The notes below the pieces were generated by a model, which saw only the letters and a list, made by a program, of their open reading frames with translations, ran no database searches and was not told where the DNA came from. A program made the position numbers and the translations under genes. Of a stretch of 64,000 nt of DNA, positions 7,813 through 15,652 are shown piece by piece; the stretch's first letter is position 1, and the number at the start of each line of letters is the position of its first letter. Source of the DNA: DASPWW01 sp963756745 (GTDB lineage: Bacteria > Actinomycetota > Thermoleophilia > Solirubrobacterales > 70-9); contig CAVWOU010000005.1 of assembly GCA_963756745.1 (NCBI GenBank), positions 1 through 64,000 on the forward strand, read 5' to 3'.

Positions 7813-8095
7813 TGTCAAGGGGAACCGAAACGTGCACCAGTTCGGGAACCGAAAAGTGCACCACTCGGTAGGCGACGATTAGGCGGAGTCGCGTAGCGAC
7901 GCAGCCTGGCCGGCGGGCTCGACCTCGCCGCCCCGCTCGCGCAGGCGATAGCTCTTGCCCTTCAGGGTGACGATGGTGGGTGGTGGACGTGGCGGTCGAT
8001 CAGCGCCGCGGCGACCATCGCGTCGCCCAGGATCTCGCCCCACTGCTCGAAGGAGCGGTTCGAGGTGACGACGATCGAGTTGACCCGAGAGCGAT
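7813..8095 (-). mobile_element. IS21-family remnant: istB tail plus terminal repeats
   Basis: The istB 3' end reads VNSIVVTSNRSFEQWGEILG and DAMVAAALIDR; after a one-base shift it continues LKGKSYRLRERGGEVEPAGQ and stops at 7879-7881. IstB is the AAA+ helper of IS21 transposition. Between the stop and 7813 lie two tandem end motifs, GTGCACTTTTCGGTTCCC and GTGCACGTTTCGGTTCCC, finishing TTGACA, as in IS21-family terminal repeats. IstA, most of istB and the other end are missing. The right side stops just before the tRNA-Phe terminator hairpin. Confidence 0.8.
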
Positions 8096-8097
8096 GC

Positions 8098-8115
8098 GGC
8101 TCCCCGGAGGGAGCC
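8098..8115 (-). terminator. Hairpin downstream of tRNA-Phe
   Basis: Perfect 7-bp stem GGCTCCC / GGGAGCC with a 4-base loop, 16 bases past the tRNA 3' end. There is no clear U-run, so termination efficiency is uncertain. It also marks the edge of the IS21 remnant. Confidence 0.5.
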
Positions 8116-8131
8116 CCGCTTGCCTGTGCGA

Positions 8132-8204
8132 TGGCGAGGGGCAGAATCGAACTGCCGACACCACGATTTTCAGTCGTGTGCTCTACCAACTGAGCTACCT
8201 CGCC
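8132..8204 (-). tRNA. tRNA-Phe (GAA)
   Basis: The 73-base sequence folds as a cloverleaf: acceptor GGCGAGG / CCTCGCC with discriminator A, D-arm GCTCAGTTGGTAGAGC, anticodon stem CACGA with loop CTGAAAA (anticodon GAA), and a GTTCGATTC T-arm. The CCA end is not encoded. Its 3' end faces the decayed accessory region, the usual side for integration at tRNA genes. Confidence 0.95.
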
Positions 8205-8287
8205 GGGCTCAGAAAGGCTAGCGGCGGTTCGGTGACAAGGCGCCGCGCCGGTTGCCGAACAGCCTAGATCCCGGGCGGTTCGCCGCG

Positions 8288-8776
8288 TTATCCGGAGGTG
8301 GCCCGGTCGACGGCGTCGACCGCGGCGGCGGGGTCGGACGCGGACTCAATCCCGGGCGCGTCCTCCATCGGTCCCACGCCGCGCAGGCTCCACGTTCGAA
8401 GCGCGAACACCGGACGGCCGAGTCGCCGCGCGAACGCGATCTCCGTCAGGGTGCCCCACTCGCCGCCGATCGCGATCACCGCATCCGCCGAGGCGACCAC
8501 CGCGAGGTTGCGGGCATCCCCGATCCCGGTCGCGACGACGTGAGTGCAGTACGGGTTGGCGTCCTCCGGGTCGTCGCCCGGGAGGATCCCGATCACCTCG
8601 CCCCCGGCGCCGGCCGCCCCTCGCGCCGCGGCCTCCATCACACCGCCGAGACCGCCGCAGACCAGCACGATCCCCGCCTCGGCCAGCCGGCGCCCGACCT
8701 CTTCCGCCGCCGCGAGCGCGTCCTCGGGCGGGCTCGCGCCCCCTCCCGAGACCGCGACCTGCCGCCGGCGGGTCAC
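8288..8776 (-). CDS. TIGR00725/LOG-family Rossmann protein
   Basis: This 162-aa protein has the LOG-like fold: VAVSGGGASPPEDALAAAEE, then VLVCGGLGGVMEAAARGA, and IAIGGEWGTLTEIAFARRLG. The GGxGTxxE motif is the nucleotide-phosphate site of LOG/PpnN enzymes; here it appears as GGEWGTLTE, as in the TIGR00725 branch. The exact substrate is unknown. Start GTG, with no strong ribosome site. It lies 57 bases downstream of the helicase gene and could share its transcript. Confidence 0.75.
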   Translation of the reverse strand: MTRRRQVAVSGGGASPPEDALAAAEEVGRRLAEAGIVLVCGGLGGVMEAAARGAAGAGGEVIGILPGDDPEDANPYCTHVVATGIGDARNLAVVASADAVIAIGGEWGTLTEIAFARRLGRPVFALRTWSLRGVGPMEDAPGIESASDPAAAVDAVDRATSG

Positions 8777-8833
8777 CCTAGCCGCCGATGGCTGAGCGGA
8801 TTGAGCATTCCCCGTTCCTGCGTGTCGCGGCGA

Positions 8834-11167
8834 CTATATCCCGCCCAGCATCAGGCCCATGAGCTCGAGCGCGCCCGCCTTGTGGAGCGGCTCGTTGAGG
8901 TTGCCGCACTTCGGGCTCTGGACGCAGGAGGGGCAGCCGTCCTCGCACGGGCACTCGGCGATCAGCCGCGCGGCGTCGCGCACGAGGCGCTCGAACTCGT
9001 CGTAGCCGCGACGCGCGATCCCGATCCCCCCGGGATGACCGTCGTAGATGAAGATCGTCGGGCTGGCGGTCTGGAAATGGACGTTCGTCGACAATCCGCC
9101 GATGTCCCACCGGTCGCACATCGCGACCAGCGGCAGGACGGCGATCTGGGTGTGCTCGGTCGCGTGCAGCGAGCCGAGCAGGATCTCGGTCGGCAGCGCT
9201 CCGGCGAGCCTGCGCGGGATCACGTACCACAGCGCCTGGGTGAGGAAGTTCTGCTCCGGCAGCTCGAGCGCCACGGTGTCCATCACCTCGTGATCCACCA
9301 TTCGCTTGCGCTGGAACGCGATCACCTGCTCGGTGACCGAGACGGTCCCGAACGACAGCTCCACCCCGGCCGCCTCGCGGGTCTGAAGCGTGCCTTCGAT
9401 GAAGGTCTCGGTCTCTTTCTTCGGCTGGGTGTACCAGTCACCGTCGAATCGCTCGACCACGGCCCGCCGGCGGTCGACGTCGAGCTCGCGCACCTCGTAG
9501 GAGACCCCGAGATGCAGGTACACGGCGCCCGGGTGGACGGTCGAGAACGCGCGCTCGGCCTCGACCGCTCCGAGCACCTCACCCGACGCGCGCTCGATCA
9601 CCGCGACTGAGTCGGCCGAGGCGGATCGCAGGGCGATCGACCCGGCCGGGAAGCCGGACCCCCGCACGACGTAGCGCCCACCGCGCCCTCGCCGGAGCTT
9701 GCCGAGCCGCACGAGCTCGTCCGCCCGCTCCCTCCACCGCGCCCCGAGCAGCTCGTCGTCGGGCGAGCCCGCCGCCTCCGCCGCACCGAGCACGCCCTGT
9801 TCACCTCCTCCCAACGGCGTCTCGTACGCCGCCGCGATCAGGTGCTGAAGCTGGATCTGCTCGTTCTCGTGGTCGAGGATCGCCGCCTCGACCGGGCGCT
9901 CGAGGAACTCATCGGGGTGGCGGCAGAAGAACTGGTCCAGAGCGTCCTGCCCGGCGAGGTACAGCGCCAGGCCCTCGCGGCGCCGCCCCGCCCTGCCCCA
10001 CATCTGGCGCAGGCTCGCGACGGTGCCGGGGAAGGTGACGCAGATCGCGGCGTCGAGCTCGCCGACGTCGATCCCCAGCTCGAGGGCATCGGTCGCTACC
10101 ACGGCCAGCAGCTCTCCGCTCGACAACGCGGCTTCGATCTCGCGTCGCTGCTGGGGGGTGTACCCGGCGCGGTACGGCGCGATCAGCGGCCCCAGCTCGG
10201 CCATGTCCCACTCGGCGAGGCGGTCGCGCGTGAAGCGCTGGATCAGCTCGATCCCGCGGCGGCTGTTGAGAAAGCAGATCGTGCGCAGCCCCTGGCTGAC
10301 GAGCCCCGCGAGCAGGTCGGCTCCCTCGGACAGCACCGAGCGGCGCGTTCCCGATCGCTCGTCGATCAGCGGCGGGTTCCACATCGCGATCCGTCGCGGA
10401 GCGCGAGGCGCGCCGTCGGAGTCGACGAGCTCGAAGTGCTGGCCGCACAGGCGCTCGGCGAGCTCAAGCGGGTTCGCGATCGTGGCCGAGGCGAGGATGA
10501 ACCGCGGCTCCGCCCCGTACAGACGAGTCACGCGACGAAGCCTGCGCAGGACGTTCGCGACGTGCGAGCCGAAGACCCCCCGGTACACGTGCGCCTCGTC
10601 GACGACGACCCAACCGAGGTTGGCGAGAAAGTCGCCCCAGCTCTTGTGATGAGGCAGGATCCCTACGTTGAGCATGTCGGGATTCGTGAGCACGAGGTTG
10701 GAGCGCCGACGGATGCCGGGACGGTCCTCGCGCGGCGTGTCGCCGTCGTAGATCGCGTGGCGCAGCTCGGGCGGGTCGAGCGCCGAGAGCGCCCGCGCCT
10801 GGTCCTGAGCCAGAGCCTTGGTCGGGTACAGGTACAGGGCCCGCCGCCGCGGGTCGCGGGCGAGGCCGTCGAGCACCGGCAGGTTGAAGCTCAGTGACTT
10901 GCCGCTCGCCGTGCCGCTGGTGACGATCACGCTCTCGCCGGCGGCCGCCTCCAGCGCGTCGACCTGGTGCGAGTAGAGGTCCTCGATCCCCGCCGCCCGG
11001 AGCGCGTCCCTCAGCGCCGGGGTGAGCGACCGGGGCATCGGCGCCAGCTTCGCCGGATGCGGCTCCTGCGTTCCCTCGGCGACGAGGCGCCCATCATCGC
11101 GGCCGGGCTCGATCGCCTCGCGCCAGGCCGAGTCGACTCCAGCCGCCGCGGTCTCCGCCCTACCCAT
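8834..11167 (-). CDS. MrfA/YprA-like DEAD/DEAH helicase with DUF1998
   Basis: A superfamily-2 3'-5' DNA helicase, related to Bacillus MrfA involved in repair of mitomycin-type damage. Near the N-terminus it has YSHQVDALEAA (Q-like motif), TSGTASGKSLSFNLPV (Walker A) and VVVDEAHVYRGVFGSH (DEAH). The second RecA lobe has VVATDALELGIDVGELDAAI and QMWGRAGRRREG. The C-terminus carries the DUF1998 zinc site with four cysteines (CPCEDGCPSC, then CG). The ATG at 11167 overlaps the folP stop by 8 bp and is preferred over one 18 bases upstream. About 777 aa, a normal length. Confidence 0.9.
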   Translation of the reverse strand: MGRAETAAAGVDSAWREAIEPGRDDGRLVAEGTQEPHPAKLAPMPRSLTPALRDALRAAGIEDLYSHQVDALEAAAGESVIVTSGTASGKSLSFNLPVLDGLARDPRRRALYLYPTKALAQDQARALSALDPPELRHAIYDGDTPREDRPGIRRRSNLVLTNPDMLNVGILPHHKSWGDFLANLGWVVVDEAHVYRGVFGSHVANVLRRLRRVTRLYGAEPRFILASATIANPLELAERLCGQHFELVDSDGAPRAPRRIAMWNPPLIDERSGTRRSVLSEGADLLAGLVSQGLRTICFLNSRRGIELIQRFTRDRLAEWDMAELGPLIAPYRAGYTPQQRREIEAALSSGELLAVVATDALELGIDVGELDAAICVTFPGTVASLRQMWGRAGRRREGLALYLAGQDALDQFFCRHPDEFLERPVEAAILDHENEQIQLQHLIAAAYETPLGGGEQGVLGAAEAAGSPDDELLGARWRERADELVRLGKLRRGRGGRYVVRGSGFPAGSIALRSASADSVAVIERASGEVLGAVEAERAFSTVHPGAVYLHLGVSYEVRELDVDRRRAVVERFDGDWYTQPKKETETFIEGTLQTREAAGVELSFGTVSVTEQVIAFQRKRMVDHEVMDTVALELPEQNFLTQALWYVIPRRLAGALPTEILLGSLHATEHTQIAVLPLVAMCDRWDIGGLSTNVHFQTASPTIFIYDGHPGGIGIARRGYDEFERLVRDAARLIAECPCEDGCPSCVQSPKCGNLNEPLHKAGALELMGLMLGGI

Positions 11168-12080
11168 CGACCGGGAAACCACCACCGGAAGGTTCGCTCG
11201 CGAGCTTGCCGCCCGTGATTCTGTGCGCCACGCGCATCGCGTCGACCGCGCTGCGATCGTGGAGTCGCAGAAGCTCGGCCCCCGAGGCGACCGCGAGGGT
11301 CACCGCCGCGAGCGTCGCCCACTCGCGGTCCTCGGCGGGCGCACGCGCCTCCCACGACCCGGCCAGGACGGCGCCCAGGAAGTCCTTGCGGGACAGCGAG
11401 ACGAACAGCGGCCGGCCGAGATCGCGCAGTTCGTCGAGCCGGGCGAGGATCTCGACGTCGTCGTCCACCGTGAGGTCGAAGTCGAGCCCGGGGTCGAGCG
11501 CGATCTGCTCCTCGGCCACCCCGCGGCTGCGCGCGGCCTCCAGTCGTTCGGTGAACCATCCCTTGAGGTGCGCGATCGGGTCGTCGTAGGATCGCGGCCG
11601 GCGTTGCTCGCGCGGTGGGCCCTCGATGTGCATCAGCACATAGCCGCACCCGGCCTCAGCGACGAGGTCGAGCATCGCGGGGTCGGCGCCACCGCCGATG
11701 TCGTTGATCGCCGCGGCGCCGGCATCGAGCGCGCGTCGCGCCACCTCGGGCGTGAACGTGTCGGCCATCACGGGGACGCGCCGCGGCTCGACCAGGCCTT
11801 CGATCGCGGGGACCAGCCGGGCGGCCTCGTCCGCGGGAGACACCGGCGGTCCCGCGGCCGCCGCGACGGCGCCGACGTCGAGCAGGTCGAACCCCTCCCT
11901 GACCATCGCCAGCCCGTCGCGGACCGCCAGCTCGGGGGTCCTGCTCCGCGCCCCGGAGTAGAACGAATCATCTGTGACGTTGACGATTCCGACCGCCATC
12001 GGGCGGGGGAAGCCGAGCGCCTTGCCTGCGAGCCGCCATCGCGGCCGGGCGTGTGTCGGTGCGGCATCCAGCGTCCCCAC
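11160..12080 (-). CDS. folP: Dihydropteroate synthase
   Basis: FolP joins 6-hydroxymethyl-dihydropterin diphosphate with p-aminobenzoate in folate synthesis. Signatures: GIVNVTDDSFYSG, INDIGGGADPAMLDLVAEAG, and late FVSLSRKDFLG. I choose GTG 12080 (VGTLDAAPTHARPRWRLAGK) because a TACGGT hexamer lies 6 bases upstream, in the pattern seen at several neighbours. It gives 306 aa, slightly longer than usual at the N-terminus. Other folate genes are not adjacent. The stop overlaps the helicase start. Confidence 0.9.
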   Translation of the reverse strand: MGTLDAAPTHARPRWRLAGKALGFPRPMAVGIVNVTDDSFYSGARSRTPELAVRDGLAMVREGFDLLDVGAVAAAAGPPVSPADEAARLVPAIEGLVEPRRVPVMADTFTPEVARRALDAGAAAINDIGGGADPAMLDLVAEAGCGYVLMHIEGPPREQRRPRSYDDPIAHLKGWFTERLEAARSRGVAEEQIALDPGLDFDLTVDDDVEILARLDELRDLGRPLFVSLSRKDFLGAVLAGSWEARAPAEDREWATLAAVTLAVASGAELLRLHDRSAVDAMRVAHRITGGKLASEPSGGGFPVDG

Positions 12081-12097
12081 CCGGCTACCGTAGCGCC
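12081..12097. promoter_or_regulatory. Shared divergent -10 element, folP / HAD gene
   Basis: Only 17 bases separate the two divergent GTG starts. In the middle, ctaccgtag is nearly palindromic: rightward it reads TACCGT exactly 6 bases before the HAD GTG, and leftward TACGGT exactly 6 bases before the folP GTG. This matches the -10 placement of leaderless mRNAs on both strands. The -35 of each promoter would lie inside the opposite gene. Confidence 0.5.
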
Positions 12098-12907
12098 GTG
12101 GCTCTTCGCTGCGTGTACACGGATCTCGACGGGACGCTTCTCGGTCGCGGCGCATCGCTGTTCCGGGACGCCGAGGGAGAGTTCTCGATGCTCCAGGCGC
12201 GCGGCATCGAAGCGTGCCATCGCGCCGACGTCGAGATCGTGATCAAGTCGGGCCGCCGCGAGCCCCAGGTGATGGAGGACGCGCGGCTGATCGGGCAGAG
12301 CTCGTACATCTTCGAGGCCGGGTGCGCGATGCGGATAGACAGCGAGCTCACGCTGTTCACCGGCGAGATGGACGCGGATGCCGACACAACGATCGCGGAA
12401 CAGATCTACAACGCCGGCGTCCCCGAGCTCCTGTTCAAGGCGTTCCCGGGGCGGATCGAATACCACTCCCCGTGGCACCACGGACGGGTGTACTCGCATT
12501 TGTTTCGGGGGCTCGTCGAGGTCGAAGACGCCAATGCCATGCTCGCCGAGGAGGGACATGGCCACCTGCGGCTGCTCGACAACGGGGCTATCAGCCGCGT
12601 GGTGGGCGACGGGACCGCGGCGCACGCCTACCACCTCGTCCCGCGCGGGGCGAGCAAGGCGGGCGCGGTCGAGGCCCATATGCGCGCCCGCGGTTACGCG
12701 CCCGGCGAATGCATCGCGATCGGCGACTCGATCGAGGACATCGCGGTTGCCGACGTCGTCGCCCACTTCTTCGTCCCCGCCAACGGCCCGGAGCGCGATC
12801 CCGGCGTCGTCGAGGCGATCGCGGGGCGGCCGAACGTGACCGTCACCGAGGGCGCGATGGGCGACGGCTTCTACGAAGCGGTCGTCGGGACCCTGGCCCG
12901 CGGCTGA
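12098..12907 (+). CDS. HAD-superfamily phosphatase (Cof/MPGP-like)
   Basis: The 269-aa protein opens VALRCVYTDLDGTLLGRG, the HAD motif I with nucleophile Asp and second Asp. Motif II is VIKSGR, and the late GECIAIGDSIEDIAVADVV holds motif IV acids. The cap region is of the Cof (C2) type, as in sugar- and mannosyl-phosphoglycerate phosphatases. Substrate unknown. The start GTG is set by the first HAD motif and the TACCGT 6 bases upstream. It ends 2 bases before the stop of the convergent SDR gene. Confidence 0.8.
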   Translation: MALRCVYTDLDGTLLGRGASLFRDAEGEFSMLQARGIEACHRADVEIVIKSGRREPQVMEDARLIGQSSYIFEAGCAMRIDSELTLFTGEMDADADTTIAEQIYNAGVPELLFKAFPGRIEYHSPWHHGRVYSHLFRGLVEVEDANAMLAEEGHGHLRLLDNGAISRVVGDGTAAHAYHLVPRGASKAGAVEAHMRARGYAPGECIAIGDSIEDIAVADVVAHFFVPANGPERDPGVVEAIAGRPNVTVTEGAMGDGFYEAVVGTLARG

Positions 12908-12909
12908 GC

Positions 12910-13701
12910 CTAATCGCGGCGCGGGGCCGCGGTGCGGCCGCGCAACGTCGCGAGGATCCGATCTGCCAGCCTCGGCGCCAACCCGTTGATCCCCAACGCG
13001 CGCACGATGGCGGGCACGTAGACCGCGCGGCGGTCCTCCTCCACGGCGCGCACGATCCCCTCCGCGACCCGCTCGGGCGGGATCGCGTCGGCGCCGCGGT
13101 ACCAGTCGGGCATCCGGTCCCTTTCGTGTGCGTGGAGGTCGGTCGCGATCTCGCCCGGGAACACGGTCGACACCGACACCCCCGTTCCCGACAGCTCGTG
13201 GCGCAGCGCCTCGGCGAATGCCCCCTGCGCGGACTTCGTCGCCCCGTACGTCGCGGCCCACGGGAACGCGCGCAGGCTCGCCCCCGAGGCGACGACTACC
13301 ACGTGACCGGTGGCGCGGTCGAGCATGTGCGGCAACGCCGCCTTCGCGGTGTACAGCGTGCCGAGCAGGTTGATGCGCACCATCTCCTCGGCCTTTTCGA
13401 CTGGCAGCTCGGAGAACGGCGCGTAGTGGGCGACCCCGGCGTTCGCGACGAGGATCTCGAGCCCGCCGGTCTCGTTCACGAATCCGCGCACGGCAGCCCC
13501 GACCGAGTCGCGGTCGGCGCAGTCCGCCGGCAGGACGACGGCTCCCCCGCCGAGCTCCTCCGCGAGCGAGGCGAGGTCGTCCTCGCTGCGCGACAGCAAC
13601 CCCACCCGGGCGCCGCGCTCGGCGAGCGCCCGAGCGGTCGCCCGCCCGATTCCCCGCGAGGCGCCGGTTACGATCGCGCGCGTTCCCGGCTCGATCCGCA
13701 C
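12910..13701 (-). CDS. Short-chain dehydrogenase/reductase (SDR)
   Basis: A classical 263-aa SDR that should use NAD(P) to oxidise or reduce a carbonyl substrate. It has TGASRGIGRATARAL (cofactor loop), LEILVANAGVAHYAPF, the catalytic Ser in VVVASGAS and YGATKSAQGAFAEALRHEL (Tyr-x3-Lys). The C-terminal part varies and does not show the substrate. It is divergent from the DtxR-like gene with only 20 bases between the starts. Confidence 0.9.
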   Translation of the reverse strand: MRIEPGTRAIVTGASRGIGRATARALAERGARVGLLSRSEDDLASLAEELGGGAVVLPADCADRDSVGAAVRGFVNETGGLEILVANAGVAHYAPFSELPVEKAEEMVRINLLGTLYTAKAALPHMLDRATGHVVVVASGASLRAFPWAATYGATKSAQGAFAEALRHELSGTGVSVSTVFPGEIATDLHAHERDRMPDWYRGADAIPPERVAEGIVRAVEEDRRAVYVPAIVRALGINGLAPRLADRILATLRGRTAAPRRD

Positions 13702-13721
13702 ACCAGCATTACTATCGGTTC

Positions 13722-14432
13722 ATGGCTGGTCACGAGGCCACGGTCGCTCAGGAGGAATACCTCGAGATCCTGTACTGGCTCGAGGAGGCCGGTCTGCCGA
13801 TGACGGGCGCCAACGTCGCGCGTGCGATGCACCTTTCGCCTCCGACCGTCCACGAGATGGTCGGGCGGCTGGAGAAGGATGGGTACGTCACCCGCGAGGA
13901 AGACAAGACGCTCGTGTTCACCGATAACGGCCGCGAGCAGGCGCGGGCGATGGTCCGCCGCCACCGCATGATCGAACGCTTCCTCACCGACGTGCTGGGA
14001 ATCCCGTGGGACGAGGTGCACGAGGAGGCGGAGCGCCTGGAACACGCGATGTCCCCCGTTCTCGAGGAGCGGATGACCGCCGCCATCGGCGACGCCACGA
14101 CCTGCCCTCACGGACACCCGCTCGTCGAGGGCATCCGCGAGCAGGGCGTGCTGCTCGCGGACTGCGAGCCGGGAGCGAGGGTGACGATCCTGCGGTTCGA
14201 GAACGAGGCGGAGGAGCTACTCCACTACTTGATGGACGCGGGCGTCCACCCGGGGATGGGGGGGACGATCGAGAGCTCGAACGACGAGGTGGTACTCGCC
14301 GCGGATGACGGGAGCCACAGCGTGTCGAAGGACGTAGCCGAGACGGTGTCGGTACGAGCCGACCCTTCGCCGCCGCCGCGCCCGCCGCTCCCCGAGCAGC
14401 TCGAGCTGTCGGCAGATAGATACGGACGTTGA
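13722..14432 (+). CDS. DtxR/MntR-family metal-responsive repressor
   Basis: The N-terminal winged helix (QEEYLEILYWLEE to LEKDGYVTREEDKTLVFT) is followed by the metal-binding dimer domain with His-Arg-His in VRRHRMIERFL and WDEVHEEAERLEHAMSP, which has the Glu/Glu/His set of this family. Residues about 155-215 look like a FeoA/SH3 domain (GARVTILRFENEAEELLHYL), so it has the three-domain IdeR-like plan, then a proline-rich tail. It should sense Fe or Mn and repress uptake genes. Targets are not adjacent. TACTAT stands 6 bases before the ATG, suggesting a leaderless mRNA. Confidence 0.85.
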   Translation: MAGHEATVAQEEYLEILYWLEEAGLPMTGANVARAMHLSPPTVHEMVGRLEKDGYVTREEDKTLVFTDNGREQARAMVRRHRMIERFLTDVLGIPWDEVHEEAERLEHAMSPVLEERMTAAIGDATTCPHGHPLVEGIREQGVLLADCEPGARVTILRFENEAEELLHYLMDAGVHPGMGGTIESSNDEVVLAADDGSHSVSKDVAETVSVRADPSPPPRPPLPEQLELSADRYGR

Positions 14433-14448
14433 GTTTTCCAGTCGATCG

Positions 14449-14470
14449 CCGAGTTCGCTTGCGAACTCGG
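14449..14470. terminator. Convergent terminator hairpin
   Basis: Perfect 9-bp stem CCGAGTTCG / CGAACTCGG with loop CTTG, followed by GGTTT on the plus strand and flanked by TTTTCC on the left. It lies between the convergent DtxR-like and aminotransferase genes and could serve both. Confidence 0.65.
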
Positions 14471-14473
14471 GGT

Positions 14474-15577
14474 TTATGCAGGGCTCGCGGCGCGGATCCG
14501 CTCTAGCGCCCGCGTCAGCCGCCCGACTCCCTCGGGAATCTCGTCGGGCCGCACGCCGGCGAACGAGAGGCGCAGGCTCGAGCGCCCGCCCTCGAGCATG
14601 AAGTCCGCCCCGGGGACGAACGCGACGCGCTCCTCGGCCGCCGCGCCGAGCAGCGCCCCGGCATCGACGTCGTCGTTCAGGGTCAGCCACAGGAAGTAAC
14701 CGCCCTCGGGAACGACGAACGCGGCCTCGGGAAGGCGCTCGCGCAGCGCATCGACGAGGGTGTCGCGGCGCTGCTTCAGCGCGCGCTTGACGGACTCTGT
14801 GTTCTCCGCGAGCCCGCCGGTACGGCACAGCTCCCACACGATCGACTCGGCGAGCATGTTGGGCGAGATGTAGGTCTCGGCGGCGCGCTTCGCGAGCTTG
14901 GCGATCTCCTCGATTGGCCCGGCCAGGTAGCCGACCCTTACGCCCGGGCTGACTGTCTTGGAGAACGAGGACGCATAGATCACGCGGTCGGCGCGATCGA
15001 GCGAGAGCATCGTTGGCGCCGGCTCGCCGGCAAACCCGACCTCGCGGTACGGGTCGTCCTCGAACAGGGTGAACCCGTGCTCGGCCGCGAGTTTGACGAG
15101 CCGGTGGCGCTTGTCCTCGCCCAGCGTGCAGCCGGCCGGGTTGTGGAAGTTCGGGATCACGTGCACGAGTCGCGGTGAGTCGGGCCCGCGCAGCACCGTC
15201 TCCAGCCCATCGACGTCGATTCCGTCCTGCTCGAGCGGGACGCCGACGAGCTTCGCGCCGCCGCGTTGCAGCAGCAAGAGCGTTCTGTCGTACGACGGCT
15301 GCTCGACGACGGCGGGATCGCCTACCCCGAGCAGGTGCTCGAACAGCATCGCGCCGCCCTCCAGCGAGCCGTTCGTGACCATCACCTGCTCGGGCTCGAG
15401 GTCGTGCGCCTGGGCGACCCACTCCCGCAACCCCGGGTGGCCCGCGCCCTTACCGTACGACAGCGCTCGCTCCCAGTCGTCGGCGAGCGCCTTGTCGGCC
15501 GCGGCCTTGACGTGATCGACCGGGAGGATGTCGGCGCTCGGAGCGCCACGCGCGAAGCTGATCACCCCGTCGGCCAT
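14474..15577 (-). CDS. PLP-dependent aminotransferase (fold type I)
   Basis: The 367-aa protein resembles 2-aminoadipate/aromatic aminotransferases of the MocR-like catalytic group. It has VMVTNGSLEGGAMLFEHLLG (phosphate side), LVHVIPNFHNPAGCTLGEDK (Asn-Pro for PLP), FEDDPYREVGFAG and the PLP lysine in YASSFSKTVSPGVRVGYLAG. The substrate amino acid is not clear. A TATACT lies 9 bases before the ATG. A second aminotransferase of the same group is at 42813. Confidence 0.85.
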   Translation of the reverse strand: MADGVISFARGAPSADILPVDHVKAAADKALADDWERALSYGKGAGHPGLREWVAQAHDLEPEQVMVTNGSLEGGAMLFEHLLGVGDPAVVEQPSYDRTLLLLQRGGAKLVGVPLEQDGIDVDGLETVLRGPDSPRLVHVIPNFHNPAGCTLGEDKRHRLVKLAAEHGFTLFEDDPYREVGFAGEPAPTMLSLDRADRVIYASSFSKTVSPGVRVGYLAGPIEEIAKLAKRAAETYISPNMLAESIVWELCRTGGLAENTESVKRALKQRRDTLVDALRERLPEAAFVVPEGGYFLWLTLNDDVDAGALLGAAAEERVAFVPGADFMLEGGRSSLRLSFAGVRPDEIPEGVGRLTRALERIRAASPA

Positions 15578-15601
15578 CGTCGAGCCAGTATAGGTCTGGC
15601 A

Positions 15602-15643
15602 ACTGAAGCCCTTGGTAGCCCCTGGGGTACCGAATGCTTCAGT
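15602..15643 (-). terminator. Long imperfect hairpin after sucD
   Basis: Outer arms ACTGAAGC / GCTTCAGT (8 bp) enclose an inner arm pair based on GGTACCCC / GGCTACC. It starts 10 bases after the sucD stop and could end sucCD transcription. There is no strong U-run, so this is tentative. Confidence 0.4.
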
Positions 15644-15652
15644 GTCGGCACA

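Noticed and set aside
6803..7864. 353-codon frame uniting a glycosidase and a C-terminal domain
   Set aside because: It starts in the IS21 end, and its last third begins with its own ATG and strong ribosome site. It is a chance in-frame fusion of two genes and an IS end.
1..8131. A second attachment-site copy of the tRNA-Phe 3' end within the window
   Set aside because: I looked for the T-arm and acceptor sequence to the left and did not find it, so integration at this tRNA remains inference.
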